Of a stretch of DNA of 64,000 nucleotides, positions 9,192-16,793 are shown one piece after another. The translations under genes were made by a program, and so were the position numbers. The notes below the pieces were generated by a model. It was given only the letters and a program-made list of their open reading frames with translations. It was not told the DNA's origin and searched no databases. This stretch comes from Sphingomonas sp. Leaf32 (GTDB lineage: Bacteria > Pseudomonadota > Alphaproteobacteria > Sphingomonadales > Sphingomonadaceae), in NCBI RefSeq assembly GCF_001421765.1, contig NZ_LMLA01000014.1:81688-145687 (forward strand). Reading direction: 5' to 3'. How positions within the stretch are numbered: position 1 is the first letter of the stretch; each line of letters starts with the position of its first letter.

Positions 9192-9202
9192 CGATTTTCT
9201 TC

Positions 9203-9227
9203 GCAACCGGGGGCGGGCCGCATCGTT
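9203..9227 (+). promoter_or_regulatory. Candidate EcfG (general stress sigma factor) promoter
   Basis: GCAAC (9203-9207), 16 bases, then CGTT (9224-9227). The EcfG consensus in alphaproteobacteria is GGAAC-N16/17-CGTT; this site differs by one base. It lies 35 bases before the start of a YciE-like stress protein, a type of gene commonly under general-stress control. Confidence 0.5.
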
Positions 9228-9262
9228 GAGGATGCACGACCCCGCCAGCGAAGGATCACGTC

Positions 9263-9778
9263 ATGGGACTGTTTTCAAAAGATATTGCGACGCTGGACGA
9301 TCTGTTCGTCCACCAGTTGCAGGACATCTATTATGCCGAGAACCAGATTCTGAAGGCCCTGCCCAAGATGATCGCCAAGGCGACCGACCCCGAACTGAAA
9401 GCGGGGTTCGAGCAGCATCTGGGTGAAACCGAAGGGCAGATCCGTCGGCTGGAACAGGTGTTCGCCCTGCACGGCGCGACCAAGAAGGCGGTCACCTGCC
9501 CGGCAATCGACGGCATCATCAAGGAAGCGAACGAGGTCGCGGGCGAGATCGCCGACAAGAAGGTGCTGGACGCCGCGCTCATCGCCTCGGCCCAGGCGGT
9601 CGAGCATTATGAAATCACGCGCTACGGCACGCTGATCGCCTGGGCACGGCAGCTCGGTCGCGAGGATTGCGCCGCGCTGCTCGCCGAGACACTGGCCGAG
9701 GAACGTGCCACCGACGAAAAACTGACGTCGATGGCCGAACACAAGGTCAATGCGCAGGCCGAACTGGCCGATATCTGA
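9263..9778 (+). CDS. Ferritin-like DUF892 protein (YciE/YciF family)
   Basis: 171 residues, the standard family length. It has the DUF892 pattern LDDLFVHQLQDIYYAENQIL at the start, the repeated helical glutamate/histidine signatures (FEQHLGETEGQIRRLEQVF) and a second half with AQAVEHYEITRYGTL. The fold is a four-helix, ferritin-like bundle that carries a dinuclear metal site in studied members. These proteins are linked to osmotic, oxidative and general stress. The gene stands alone, with a candidate stress promoter before it and a hairpin directly after it. Confidence 0.92.
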   Translation: MGLFSKDIATLDDLFVHQLQDIYYAENQILKALPKMIAKATDPELKAGFEQHLGETEGQIRRLEQVFALHGATKKAVTCPAIDGIIKEANEVAGEIADKKVLDAALIASAQAVEHYEITRYGTLIAWARQLGREDCAALLAETLAEERATDEKLTSMAEHKVNAQAELADI

Positions 9779-9782
9779 ATGG

Positions 9783-9812
9783 GACGGGGGCGGCCCAAGC
9801 GTCGCCCCCGTC
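9783..9812. terminator. Shared hairpin terminator between convergent genes
   Basis: A perfect 10-bp GC stem (9783-9792 with 9803-9812) around a 10-base loop directly follows the stop of the DUF892 gene. It touches the stop codon of the converging small secreted protein gene, so it can serve both. There is no long T tract. Confidence 0.6.
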
Positions 9813-10081
9813 TATTCCGGACGACTGGTCAGGATCGGACGGCCATTGCTGGGGCAGACCGGCATTCCCATCAGGCCGCAGCGCGGCGTGCCCTGCCGCA
9901 ATCCGTCCGCCTTGTGATCGAACGCCGGCGTATCGTCGTCATCCAGCCGATACCGGTCGTTCTTTCGTTCGGGGCAGCCCAGCGCACGGGGGGTCACCAC
10001 GCAATTGACGGGATCGACGACGCCCAGCTTCGGCGTCGCGGGCGCCGCCTGTGCCATGAGCAGCAGCAGTGATACGAACAT
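9812..10081 (-). CDS. Small secreted protein with four cysteines, unknown function
   Basis: 89 residues. A very short hydrophobic leader (MFVSLLLLMAQAAPA) suggests export. The remainder contains four cysteines (NCVVTPRALGCPERK, then RCGLMGMPVCPSNGR) that could form two disulfides in the periplasm. I do not recognise the family. It lies 57 bp downstream of another small exported cysteine-containing protein in the same direction, so the two may form a unit. Confidence 0.6.
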   Translation of the reverse strand: MFVSLLLLMAQAAPATPKLGVVDPVNCVVTPRALGCPERKNDRYRLDDDDTPAFDHKADGLRQGTPRCGLMGMPVCPSNGRPILTSRPE

Positions 10082-10138
10082 CGGCGCGTTCCCCCTGAAA
10101 GATCGTTCGTCCCGAACGCCTTGTGCGGGCTTTGGTTG

Positions 10139-10504
10139 CTATCGCGCCAACGGTCGCGCGCGTCCGATGGTGCCGCCCTTGCGGGTCGAGCCCGTCACCC
10201 CGACAAAGCCACAGCCTTGCAGGAACGCCGCCGTCCCACAGGATGGCTGCGGCACTGCCAGCAATCGCTCGCGCTCGCCCAGCGCGTCGACCGCCTTGGG
10301 ATCACCCTCGGCCGGCGGGGTGGTCAGCGGGACGCGGAAGCGGTCGGCGCGGCGCGCGGCGCACACCACGATCTCGTCCGGATCGGCATCGGTGCGGCAC
10401 GGCTGCACGACCTGCGTCTGCCCCCGTGCCCGCGCGATCATCGCCGCCACGGCGCCCCCGTCCTGCGCCATCACCGCCAGCAGCATCCACGCCGTCATGC
10501 CCAT
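10139..10504 (-). CDS. Small secreted protein with DEIVVCAARR motif, unknown function
   Basis: 121 residues with a weak hydrophobic start (MGMTAWMLLAVMAQ). The most telling stretch is DPDEIVVCAARRADRFRVPL, a motif I associate with recurrent small exported sphingomonad proteins of unknown role. Further cysteines occur in VVQPC, QPSCG and LQGCG. It is the upstream member of a possible two-gene unit with the 89-residue protein, and is divergent from glpX. Confidence 0.6.
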   Translation of the reverse strand: MGMTAWMLLAVMAQDGGAVAAMIARARGQTQVVQPCRTDADPDEIVVCAARRADRFRVPLTTPPAEGDPKAVDALGERERLLAVPQPSCGTAAFLQGCGFVGVTGSTRKGGTIGRARPLAR

Positions 10505-10544
10505 GCCTTTCGCAACCGATACGCCGGGTTATCCACAACATGGC

Positions 10545-10573
10545 TTGCCCGACAAGGGCAGGTCGCCTATCGC
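10545..10573 (+). promoter_or_regulatory. Putative sigma-70-type promoter of glpX
   Basis: TTGCCC (10545-10550), a 17-base spacer and TATCGC (10568-10573) lie 37 bases before the glpX ATG. The same GCCTATC-type minus-10 occurs before hisN and pheS. Assigned by eye. Confidence 0.4.
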
Positions 10574-10610
10574 CGCGTTTAATCCGTTTAACGGCCGGGA
10601 GCTTCGTCCA

Positions 10611-11570
10611 ATGCAGCCTGTCAGCAACACCCTCGATCGCGTCCTCGTCCTCGAAATGGTGCGGGTCACCGAAGCGGCGGCGATCGCCGCGTCGACGCTG
10701 GTCGGGCGGGGCGACGAAAAGGCCGCCGACGCCGCCGCCGTCGAGGCGATGCGCGCCGCGCTGAACGAACTCTACATGGACGGCACCGTGGTCATCGGCG
10801 AGGGCGAGCGCGACGAGGCGCCGATGCTGTTCATCGGCGAGAAGGTAGGGCTGGGCAAGGGACCCGAGATCGACATCGCGCTCGACCCGCTGGAGGGCAC
10901 CACGATCTGCGCCACCGCCGGTCCCAACAGCCTGGCGGTACTGGCGATCGCCGAAAAGGGCGGCCTGCTGAACGCGCCCGACGTGTATATGGACAAGATC
11001 GCGTGCGGTCCGGGCTATCCGGCCGGGACGATCGATCTCGACAAATCGCCGACCGAGAACGTCAAGGCGGTGGCCAAGGCCAAGGGCGTCGATCCGCACG
11101 ACATCATCGTCTGCGTCCTCAACCGTCCGCGCCACGAAGCGATGATCGCCGAACTGCGCGCGGTCGGCTGCGGCGTGATGCTGATCGGCGACGGCGACGT
11201 CGCGGGCGTGATCGCGACCAGCGATCCCGACACCACCATCGACCTGTATATGGGCCAGGGCGGCGCGCCGGAGGGGGTGCTGGCCGCCGCCGCGCTGCGC
11301 TGCACCGGCGGGCAGTTCAAGGGGCGGCTGGTCTTCCGCAACGACGACGAGCGCGCGCGCGCCGCCAAATGGGGCGTGACCGACCTCGACAAGCAGTATG
11401 ACCTGACCGAACTGGCACGTGGCGACTGCATCTTCGCGGCGACCGGCGTGACCGACGGATCGCTGCTCAAGGGCGTGAAGCGGATGCCGGGCAAGATGAC
11501 GACCGAAAGCGTCGTGATGCGTGCCAGCTCGGGCACGGTGCGCTGGGTGAAGGGCGAGCATCGGCTGTAA
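10611..11570 (+). CDS. glpX: Fructose-1,6-bisphosphatase, class II
   Basis: 319 residues, full length. The class II (GlpX) metal and substrate motifs are clear: GEGERDEAPM at 63-72 and the Asp-rich LDPLEGTT at 91-98. The enzyme converts fructose 1,6-bisphosphate to fructose 6-phosphate for gluconeogenesis and the pentose pathway, in the cytosol. The ATG follows a purine-rich GGGAG about 10 bases upstream. It is transcribed away from the small secreted protein genes. LolA follows in the same direction after 123 bp containing a hairpin. Confidence 0.95.
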   Translation: MQPVSNTLDRVLVLEMVRVTEAAAIAASTLVGRGDEKAADAAAVEAMRAALNELYMDGTVVIGEGERDEAPMLFIGEKVGLGKGPEIDIALDPLEGTTICATAGPNSLAVLAIAEKGGLLNAPDVYMDKIACGPGYPAGTIDLDKSPTENVKAVAKAKGVDPHDIIVCVLNRPRHEAMIAELRAVGCGVMLIGDGDVAGVIATSDPDTTIDLYMGQGGAPEGVLAAAALRCTGGQFKGRLVFRNDDERARAAKWGVTDLDKQYDLTELARGDCIFAATGVTDGSLLKGVKRMPGKMTTESVVMRASSGTVRWVKGEHRL

Positions 11571-11595
11571 GGGCGGCGGCGACTCCGCCGAGGTC

Positions 11596-11618
11596 GTACC
11601 CCGCCTGCGCGGGGGTAC
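11596..11618. repeat. Small hairpin of the CCTGCGCGGG repeat type
   Basis: GTACCCC and GGGGTAC pair across a nine-base loop with the core CCTGCGC. The core resembles the arms of the 84-99 bp palindromic element found three times elsewhere in the window. Located between glpX and lolA, it may also act as a terminator of glpX. Confidence 0.5.
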
Positions 11619-11693
11619 GCGCATCAGGATGGTCCCGCAGCGCAACCCATGGGTTCACGCCGCGTTCAATGCGGCGATCCTAACCCCTGCCCC

Positions 11694-12314
11694 ATGACCT
11701 GGAGACTTCCCATTCGCCCCCTCGCGCTCGCGTTCGCCCTTGCCGCCCCCGTCGCCCTGCACGCGCAGGCACCACAGAACGACCTCGCCTCGGTCCAGCG
11801 GCATCTGGCGGCGACGCAGACGATGACCGCGAATTTCTCGCAGACCGATCGCAACGGCCGGGTGCTGACCGGGCAACTCACACTGAAGAAGCCGGGCAAG
11901 ATCCGGTTCCAGTATGAAAAGGGCGTGCCGATACTGCTCGTATCGGACGGCAAGTCACTCTATTTCCTAGACTATCAGGTCGGACAGAAGCAGCGCTGGC
12001 CGATCGGCAACTCGCCGCTGGGCATCCTGCTGAACCCGGAGCGGGACGCATCGAAGTTCGCGCGGGTCGTGCCGTCGAACGATCCGCGCATCGTCAGTGT
12101 CGAGGCTTACGATCCCAAGCGTCCGGAATATGGCCGGATCACGATGATCTTCGCGCGACAGGCATCCGCCCCCGCCGGGCTGATGCTGCAGGGCTGGGTT
12201 GCGCTCGACGCGCAGGCGAATCGGACGACGGTGCGGCTCACCAACCAGCAGTTCAACGTGGCCGTCGCCGACAACGCCTTCCGCTTCAACGAACCGCGCC
12301 GCGCCCGGCGCTGA
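11694..12314 (+). CDS. lolA: Outer-membrane lipoprotein carrier protein LolA
   Basis: 206 residues: a signal peptide to about residue 25, then the open beta-barrel LolA fold with MTANFSQTDRNGRVLTGQL and GKIRFQYEKGVPILLVSDG. LolA takes lipoproteins released by the LolCDE transporter and ferries them across the periplasm. The start at 11694 gives a proper signal peptide (MTWRLPIRPLALAFALAAP). The next gene in the same direction is xth, but a candidate small RNA with its own terminator lies between them. Confidence 0.92.
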   Translation: MTWRLPIRPLALAFALAAPVALHAQAPQNDLASVQRHLAATQTMTANFSQTDRNGRVLTGQLTLKKPGKIRFQYEKGVPILLVSDGKSLYFLDYQVGQKQRWPIGNSPLGILLNPERDASKFARVVPSNDPRIVSVEAYDPKRPEYGRITMIFARQASAPAGLMLQGWVALDAQANRTTVRLTNQQFNVAVADNAFRFNEPRRARR

Positions 12315-12400
12315 TCGGGAACGTCCATGGTCGCGAATTCCAAGAGATACGGATGACGTTCATCCTGGCGACAGGTTTGCGATCCTATTGCTGATTTCGC

Positions 12401-12520
12401 GGTGTTGGAGCGCGTCCGGGATTTTCCCCCCTGTTGCCCGGGTCTCCAATGCCCGCCTGCGTGACCAACGCTAGGTCGGCCCTCGCTCCATGCCCCCGGA
12501 GCGAGGGCCTTTCCGTTTCA
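12401..12520 (+). ncRNA. Candidate structured small RNA with intrinsic terminator
   Basis: In the 269-bp spacer between lolA and xth, bases 12401-12410 pair fully with 12444-12453 (10 bp with two G-U). Inside, 12415-12420 pair with 12437-12442, leaving a C-rich loop (TTTTCCCCCC). An 11-bp terminator hairpin follows. Stem, C-rich loop and terminator are the usual layout of alphaproteobacterial trans-acting small RNAs. The 5' end is not known. It could instead be a leader, but a leader ending in a terminator 60 bases before xth would be an attenuator. Confidence 0.45.
12479..12515 (+). terminator. Rho-independent terminator
   Basis: An 11-bp perfect stem (12479-12489 with 12498-12508) around an 8-base loop is followed by CTTTCCGTTT. 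It is the strongest intrinsic terminator of this stretch and would end a transcript from the lolA-xth spacer, or from lolA itself. Confidence 0.8.
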
Positions 12521-12583
12521 TGGCCCGGATCAACCGGTTTCACCATCTGGCGCCGCCGCGTCTGCGGCGATACAGGCGTGACC

Positions 12584-13378
12584 ATGGACACGCTTTCGGT
12601 CGCTTCGTGGAACATCAATTCCGTCCGCTTCCGCATGGATATCGTCGAGAAGTTCCTGCGCGAGGCGCGGCCCGACGTCCTGTGCCTGCAGGAAACGAAG
12701 GTCGTGAACCAGGATTTCCCGCACGATCCGCTCCGCCGGCTGGGCTACACCCATATCGCGATCAACGGCCAGCGGATGCACCACGGCGTCGCCGTCGTGT
12801 CGAAGGTGCCGCTGGCCGAGGATGACCGGCTCGACTGGCAGGCCAATGGCGAGGCGCGGCATATCGGCGTGCGGCTGGCCAACGGCCTCAGGATCGAGAA
12901 TGTCTACATCCCGGCGGGCGGCGACGTGCCCGACCGCACGGTGAACCCGAAATTCGGGCAGAAGCTGGATTTCATCGAACGCATGACCCAGTGGTCGGCG
13001 GGACTGTCGGGCATCCCCACCCTGCTGGTCGGCGACTTCAACATCGCGCCGCTGGAAAGCGACGTATGGAGCCACAAGCAGCTGCTCGACGTGGTCAGCC
13101 ATACCCCCGTGGAGGTAGCGGCGCTGGCCCGGTTGCAGGCGGCGAACGACTGGGTCGATCTGGGGCGGCAGTTCGTGCCGGCCCCGCAGCGGCTGTTCAC
13201 CTGGTGGAGCTACCGCGCCAAGGACTGGGCGGCATCCGATCGCGGTCGGCGGCTCGACCATATGTGGGCCAGCCGCGACGTTGCGGCGAGGGCGACGGCG
13301 CACCGCGTGCACGAGGATGCGCGCAGCTGGCTCAAACCCAGCGACCATATCCCGATCGTGACCGAGTTCGCGTTTTGA
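12584..13378 (+). CDS. xth: Exodeoxyribonuclease III (AP endonuclease)
   Basis: 264 residues, the standard length. Signature motifs of the ExoIII family occur in order: SWNINSVR near 7-14, CLQETK near 34-39, the central NVYIPAGG, VGDFNIAP, RRLDHMW and the C-terminal SDHIPI with the catalytic His. The enzyme cleaves abasic sites and degrades 3' ends in base-excision repair. The ATG was chosen because the conserved strand begins right after it. Its stop overlaps the TTG start of ribA by 4 bases, so the two genes are coupled. Confidence 0.95.
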   Translation: MDTLSVASWNINSVRFRMDIVEKFLREARPDVLCLQETKVVNQDFPHDPLRRLGYTHIAINGQRMHHGVAVVSKVPLAEDDRLDWQANGEARHIGVRLANGLRIENVYIPAGGDVPDRTVNPKFGQKLDFIERMTQWSAGLSGIPTLLVGDFNIAPLESDVWSHKQLLDVVSHTPVEVAALARLQAANDWVDLGRQFVPAPQRLFTWWSYRAKDWAASDRGRRLDHMWASRDVAARATAHRVHEDARSWLKPSDHIPIVTEFAF

Positions 13379-14436
13379 GCGAGACCCGCGACGTTGCCCG
13401 CGCGATCGACGCGCTGCGGCGCGGCTGGGCGATCGCGATCCATGCACCGGGCGAGCCGCCGCTGACGCTGTTGCCGATCGAGACGGCGGACGCCGAACGG
13501 CTGGCGCGGTTCGATCCGGACCGCCAGGCGCATGTCCTGCTGTCGTTCGGCCGGGCGGAGACGCTGCGCATCGTCAACCAGCGCGCCGCCGCCGAACCCG
13601 ACCAGCCGGTGTCGATCCGGCGGGAGGCGTGGACCGACTTCGCCGCCGCGACCGCGCTGGCCGACCCACAACTCGACCTCGCCACGCCGATGAAGGGGCC
13701 GTTTCGCGGTATCGAATCGCCCGCGCCCGTGGCCGCCGCCGCCGCGCTGCGGCTGGCGCGGGTGGCCGGGCTGCTGCCCGCCTTCTTCGCGGGTGGCACC
13801 GGCGCGGAGGTGACCATCACCCCGGCGGCGATCGATGCGCATGAGGATGCGAGCCGGCTGTCCATCGTCGCCCGGGCAAAGCTGCCGGTCGCCGGAGCCG
13901 AGCAGAGCGAGATCGTCGCCTTCCGCACGCCCGATGCCGCCGGCGAGCATGTCGCGCTGCTCGTCGGCCAGCCCGACGGACGGCCGCCGCTGGTCCGGCT
14001 GCACAGCGAATGCCTGACCGGCGATGTGCTGGGCAGCCTGAAATGCGATTGCGGGCCGCAGCTCCACGCCGCGATCCATGCCATCGCCCATGCGAACTGG
14101 GGCATCCTGCTGTATCTGCGGCAGGAAGGGCGCGGGATCGGGCTGGTCAACAAGCTGCGCGCCTATGCGTTGCAGGACCAAGGGTTCGATACGGTCGACG
14201 CCAATACCCGGCTGGGCTTCGCGATCGACGCCCGCGATTTCGGGGTGGCAGGGCGGATGCTGTCGCTACTGGGGCAACGCCAAATCCGGCTGCTGACCAA
14301 CAATCCGGCCAAGGTCGCCGGGCTGGAAGCAACCGGGATCACCGTGATCGAACGGGTCGCCCACCATTTGCCGCCCAACCCGCATAACGAACGCTATCTC
14401 GCGACCAAGCGCGACCGTACCGGGCATCAGTTCTAG
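13375..14436 (+). CDS. ribA: GTP cyclohydrolase II
   Basis: 353 residues. The C-terminal half is a complete GTP cyclohydrolase II with the zinc site Cys213, Cys224 and Cys226 (HSECLTGDVLGSLKCDCG) and LRQEGRGIGLVNKLRAYALQ. It opens the imidazole ring of GTP in the first step of riboflavin synthesis. The N-terminal ~150 residues take the place of a RibB domain but show no RibB motifs. The start is a rare TTG that overlaps the xth stop (TTGA). No ATG or GTG nearby keeps the N-terminal alpha helix (RDVARAIDALRRG) intact. Confidence 0.92.
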   Translation: MSETRDVARAIDALRRGWAIAIHAPGEPPLTLLPIETADAERLARFDPDRQAHVLLSFGRAETLRIVNQRAAAEPDQPVSIRREAWTDFAAATALADPQLDLATPMKGPFRGIESPAPVAAAAALRLARVAGLLPAFFAGGTGAEVTITPAAIDAHEDASRLSIVARAKLPVAGAEQSEIVAFRTPDAAGEHVALLVGQPDGRPPLVRLHSECLTGDVLGSLKCDCGPQLHAAIHAIAHANWGILLYLRQEGRGIGLVNKLRAYALQDQGFDTVDANTRLGFAIDARDFGVAGRMLSLLGQRQIRLLTNNPAKVAGLEATGITVIERVAHHLPPNPHNERYLATKRDRTGHQF

Positions 14437-14550
14437 GGTCGCCCCACCTGCGGGGAACCGTCGCCCCGGCGCAGGCTGGAGCCTCCAACGTTTGCCAAGG
14501 CCGATTCGACATCCAGCCACGCCCGGTGTCGGTCCTGATCGACGCCTCTC

Positions 14551-14579
14551 CGTCACCCCGGACCTGTTCCGGGGTGACG
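14551..14579. repeat. 12-bp perfect hairpin repeat (GTCACCCCGG type)
   Basis: Arms 14551-14562 and 14568-14579 are perfectly complementary around CCTGT. A degenerate relative lies upstream of hisZ (33249-33277). The hairpin sits in the convergent 178-bp spacer between ribA and the cytochrome c gene, which also holds decayed arms of the 84-99 bp element (near 14437-14490). Confidence 0.65.
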
Positions 14580-14614
14580 ATAGACCGGTGAATATCGATC
14601 GGCCATAGTAAGCG

Positions 14615-15046
14615 CTACCGACTCTCCGACTGGAGATAGGCGATCAGGTCGGCCCGCTCCATCGGGTCGCGCACTCCGACAAAGGCCATGCGCGTCCCCG
14701 GCACCGCCCGCGCCGGCGCCGCGAGCCACGCGTCCATCCGCGCGGCGTCCCACCGCCCGCCATGGTCGATCAGCGCCTGGGTATAGCCGAAGCGCGGGTT
14801 GCTCGCGACGCCGCGTCCCATGATGTCGTGAAGGTTGGGACCGGCCAGCGACTGCCCACCCACGCCGATCGTGTGGCAGGCGGCACATTGGCCGAAGGCG
14901 CGACGCCCCGCCCCAACATCGGCGACGCGCAGCAATGCCGTCAGGTCGGGGTTCGGCCCGGCGCTACGCAATCGTCCGGCGCGATCGGCATCCCCGCCGC
15001 CGCACCCGGCAAGCAGCAGGCACGCCCCGGTCAACGCCAGTCGCAT
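14615..15046 (-). CDS. Lipoprotein cytochrome c
   Basis: 143 residues. The lipobox LLAGC (lipidated Cys15) follows a short signal, so the mature protein is membrane-anchored on the periplasmic side. A single class I cytochrome c domain has the haem site Cys54-Ala-Ala-Cys57-His58 and an axial Met120 in GTRMAF. It most resembles small mitochondrial-type c552/c550 electron carriers. The ATG shares its first base with the last base of the upstream SGNH hydrolase stop (TGATG), implying coupled translation; a longer frame would bury the signal peptide. Confidence 0.9.
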   Translation of the reverse strand: MRLALTGACLLLAGCGGGDADRAGRLRSAGPNPDLTALLRVADVGAGRRAFGQCAACHTIGVGGQSLAGPNLHDIMGRGVASNPRFGYTQALIDHGGRWDAARMDAWLAAPARAVPGTRMAFVGVRDPMERADLIAYLQSESR

Positions 15047-15900
15047 CAGCGGTTCCGGCGCAGCGTTTCCCACGCGATCCGCTGCAGCGCCGTCGCCTGT
15101 CTACCGGTCAGGCCGAGATCGGCGGCCGAACGCTCCTTCGCACCCAGCCGGCGGACGTCATAACCGGTCACCCGACCGAAGATCGTCAGCGCCTCCAGAT
15201 AATAGCCCGCGCTGCTGCCGTGATACCGATCGTCGGCCCACAGCCCGAGCTTGTCCGGATCGATCCCGTCATAGGGGTTGGCGTCAGCGATTCCGGTGGC
15301 GATCGCCCGGTTCCACGCCGATCCCACCGGAATCGTGCCCGCTATGCCGGGGGTGGTCCGCACGACGCGCCGGTTCGCCGCCGCCAGGTCCTGCGCCATC
15401 GTCGCGATCGGCTTGCCCGACCAGCGGCTGCCGGGGCGATAGGTCAGGTCGGCGCGCGACCAGGTTTCGACCAGCTTTACCTGCGCCCGGGGGTTGCGCG
15501 CATGGATCAGCGCGGCGAGCTGTCCCGCCGCGATGCCGTGCCGCGTCGGGTCGCCGGGGTTCTGCGCATCCAGCGTCGAATAGCCCTGCAGGATCACCAC
15601 GTCCCAGCGCCGGTCGATCGCAGCGCGCTTGTTGGCGTAATGGAACGCCAGATCCTTGCCCGGCGAGGTTTCGAGCGAGACGGTCCAGTCCAGCCTCGCC
15701 TGTTCGGCAAAGCTGCGGAACAGGGCGGGCACGCCCCCGATCCCTTCGTGGTTCAGGTCGGTGACGCTGTCGGGGCGATAGCGCTCGACCGGCGATCCCG
15801 CGCCGAAGGTGAAGCTGTTGCCGACGAACAGGATGTCGCGCGCCGTGGCGGGCGCGACGATGAGGAGCAGGGCGGCGAAGCCGGTCAGGAAACGAACCAT
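15046..15900 (-). CDS. Secreted SGNH/GDSL-like hydrolase
   Basis: 284 residues with a signal peptide (cleavage near residue 20, ATARD). The block I motif FVGNSFTFG places the candidate nucleophile at Ser29. VVILQGYSTL fits block III, and WADDRYHGSSAGYYL near the C-terminus supplies the Asp/His block. Such enzymes hydrolyse esters or deacetylate sugars in the periplasm. The gene is directly coupled to a cytochrome c lipoprotein gene, a pairing that gives no obvious common pathway. The start was picked at the methionine that opens the signal peptide. Confidence 0.82.
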   Translation of the reverse strand: MVRFLTGFAALLLIVAPATARDILFVGNSFTFGAGSPVERYRPDSVTDLNHEGIGGVPALFRSFAEQARLDWTVSLETSPGKDLAFHYANKRAAIDRRWDVVILQGYSTLDAQNPGDPTRHGIAAGQLAALIHARNPRAQVKLVETWSRADLTYRPGSRWSGKPIATMAQDLAAANRRVVRTTPGIAGTIPVGSAWNRAIATGIADANPYDGIDPDKLGLWADDRYHGSSAGYYLEALTIFGRVTGYDVRRLGAKERSAADLGLTGRQATALQRIAWETLRRNR

Positions 15901-15943
15901 GGCGTCGCTATACCGGATCACCGCCGGACCGCCCACCCCGCCA

Positions 15944-16600
15944 TCAGGCAGCGGCGGCGGCGGCGAACTCGCCGCGCAGATCCTCGATCGTCGCGGTCAG
16001 GTGGCGTGTCAGCATGGCGTGGACCGCCCCGGCATCGCGCGCCAGCCACGCCTCCAGCAGCGCGCGATGTTCGTCCTGCGCACGGGTACCGCGACCGGCG
16101 GGCCGCAGATGGGCGACGACATAGCGTTCGGCGAGCACCGACAGCCGCTGCACCAGTTCGATGGTCAGGTCGCGCCCCGCCGCCGCGACCAGCGCGGCAT
16201 GAAAGGCGCGGTTGCGTGCCGCCGCGTCGAGCAGGTCGCTGTCCGCCGCATCCTGCAGCCGGTCGAACGCCTCGATCGCCGCCGCGCGATACGGATCGTC
16301 GGCATGGCGCGCGGCATAGGCCGCCGCGCTCGGCTCCACCGCGATGCGCAGTTCGTAGATTTCCTCGGCCTGCGACGCCGACATCGGGCGAACGGTGTAG
16401 CCGCGATTGGCCTGTCCCGCGACCAGCCCTTCCTGTTCCAGCCGGGCCAGTGCCTCGCGCAGCGGAATCTTGCTGACACCCAGTTCGCTGGCCAGCGCAT
16501 CCTGCCGGATCGGCATGGTCTCCGCCAGCGCGCCGCTCACGATCCGTTCCCGGACGATTTCGAACACGCGATCGGACAGGGTTCGAACGACGATGGTCAC
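15944..16600 (-). CDS. GntR-family transcriptional regulator (FCD/FadR subgroup)
   Basis: 218 residues from a GTG start. AAGGA lies 7 bases before that GTG, whereas the ATG 13 codons further upstream has no ribosome site. The winged helix (about 8-70) contains IRQDALASELGVSKIPLREALARLEQEGLV, and the FCD ligand domain (about 85-210) carries the expected acidic and histidine ligands (RNRAFHAAL, DEHRALLEAW, LTRHL). FCD proteins bind small organic acids through a metal. No catabolic gene lies next to it, so the target cannot be named. Confidence 0.9.
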   Translation of the reverse strand: MTIVVRTLSDRVFEIVRERIVSGALAETMPIRQDALASELGVSKIPLREALARLEQEGLVAGQANRGYTVRPMSASQAEEIYELRIAVEPSAAAYAARHADDPYRAAAIEAFDRLQDAADSDLLDAAARNRAFHAALVAAAGRDLTIELVQRLSVLAERYVVAHLRPAGRGTRAQDEHRALLEAWLARDAGAVHAMLTRHLTATIEDLRGEFAAAAAA

Positions 16601-16793
16601 ACTGCATTCCTTGTGCGAGCCGGTCCGTTGCCGGATCACGGAGAAAGATCACCCGTCACCGGGTCATTCGAAAGTAGTACATATTCAAAAAATACTAGTG
16701 CAAGCAATCCCTTCATGACAGCGGTTACCCAAAAGGGCTGTTCGCATCGATTGCACGATTGGACGCAGGACGACTTGTCGCCGGTCGGACGGC

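Noticed and set aside
13375..13830. Possible RibB (DHBP synthase) domain in the N-terminal half of RibA
   Set aside because: None of the RibB active-site motifs are present, so a bifunctional RibBA is not supported.
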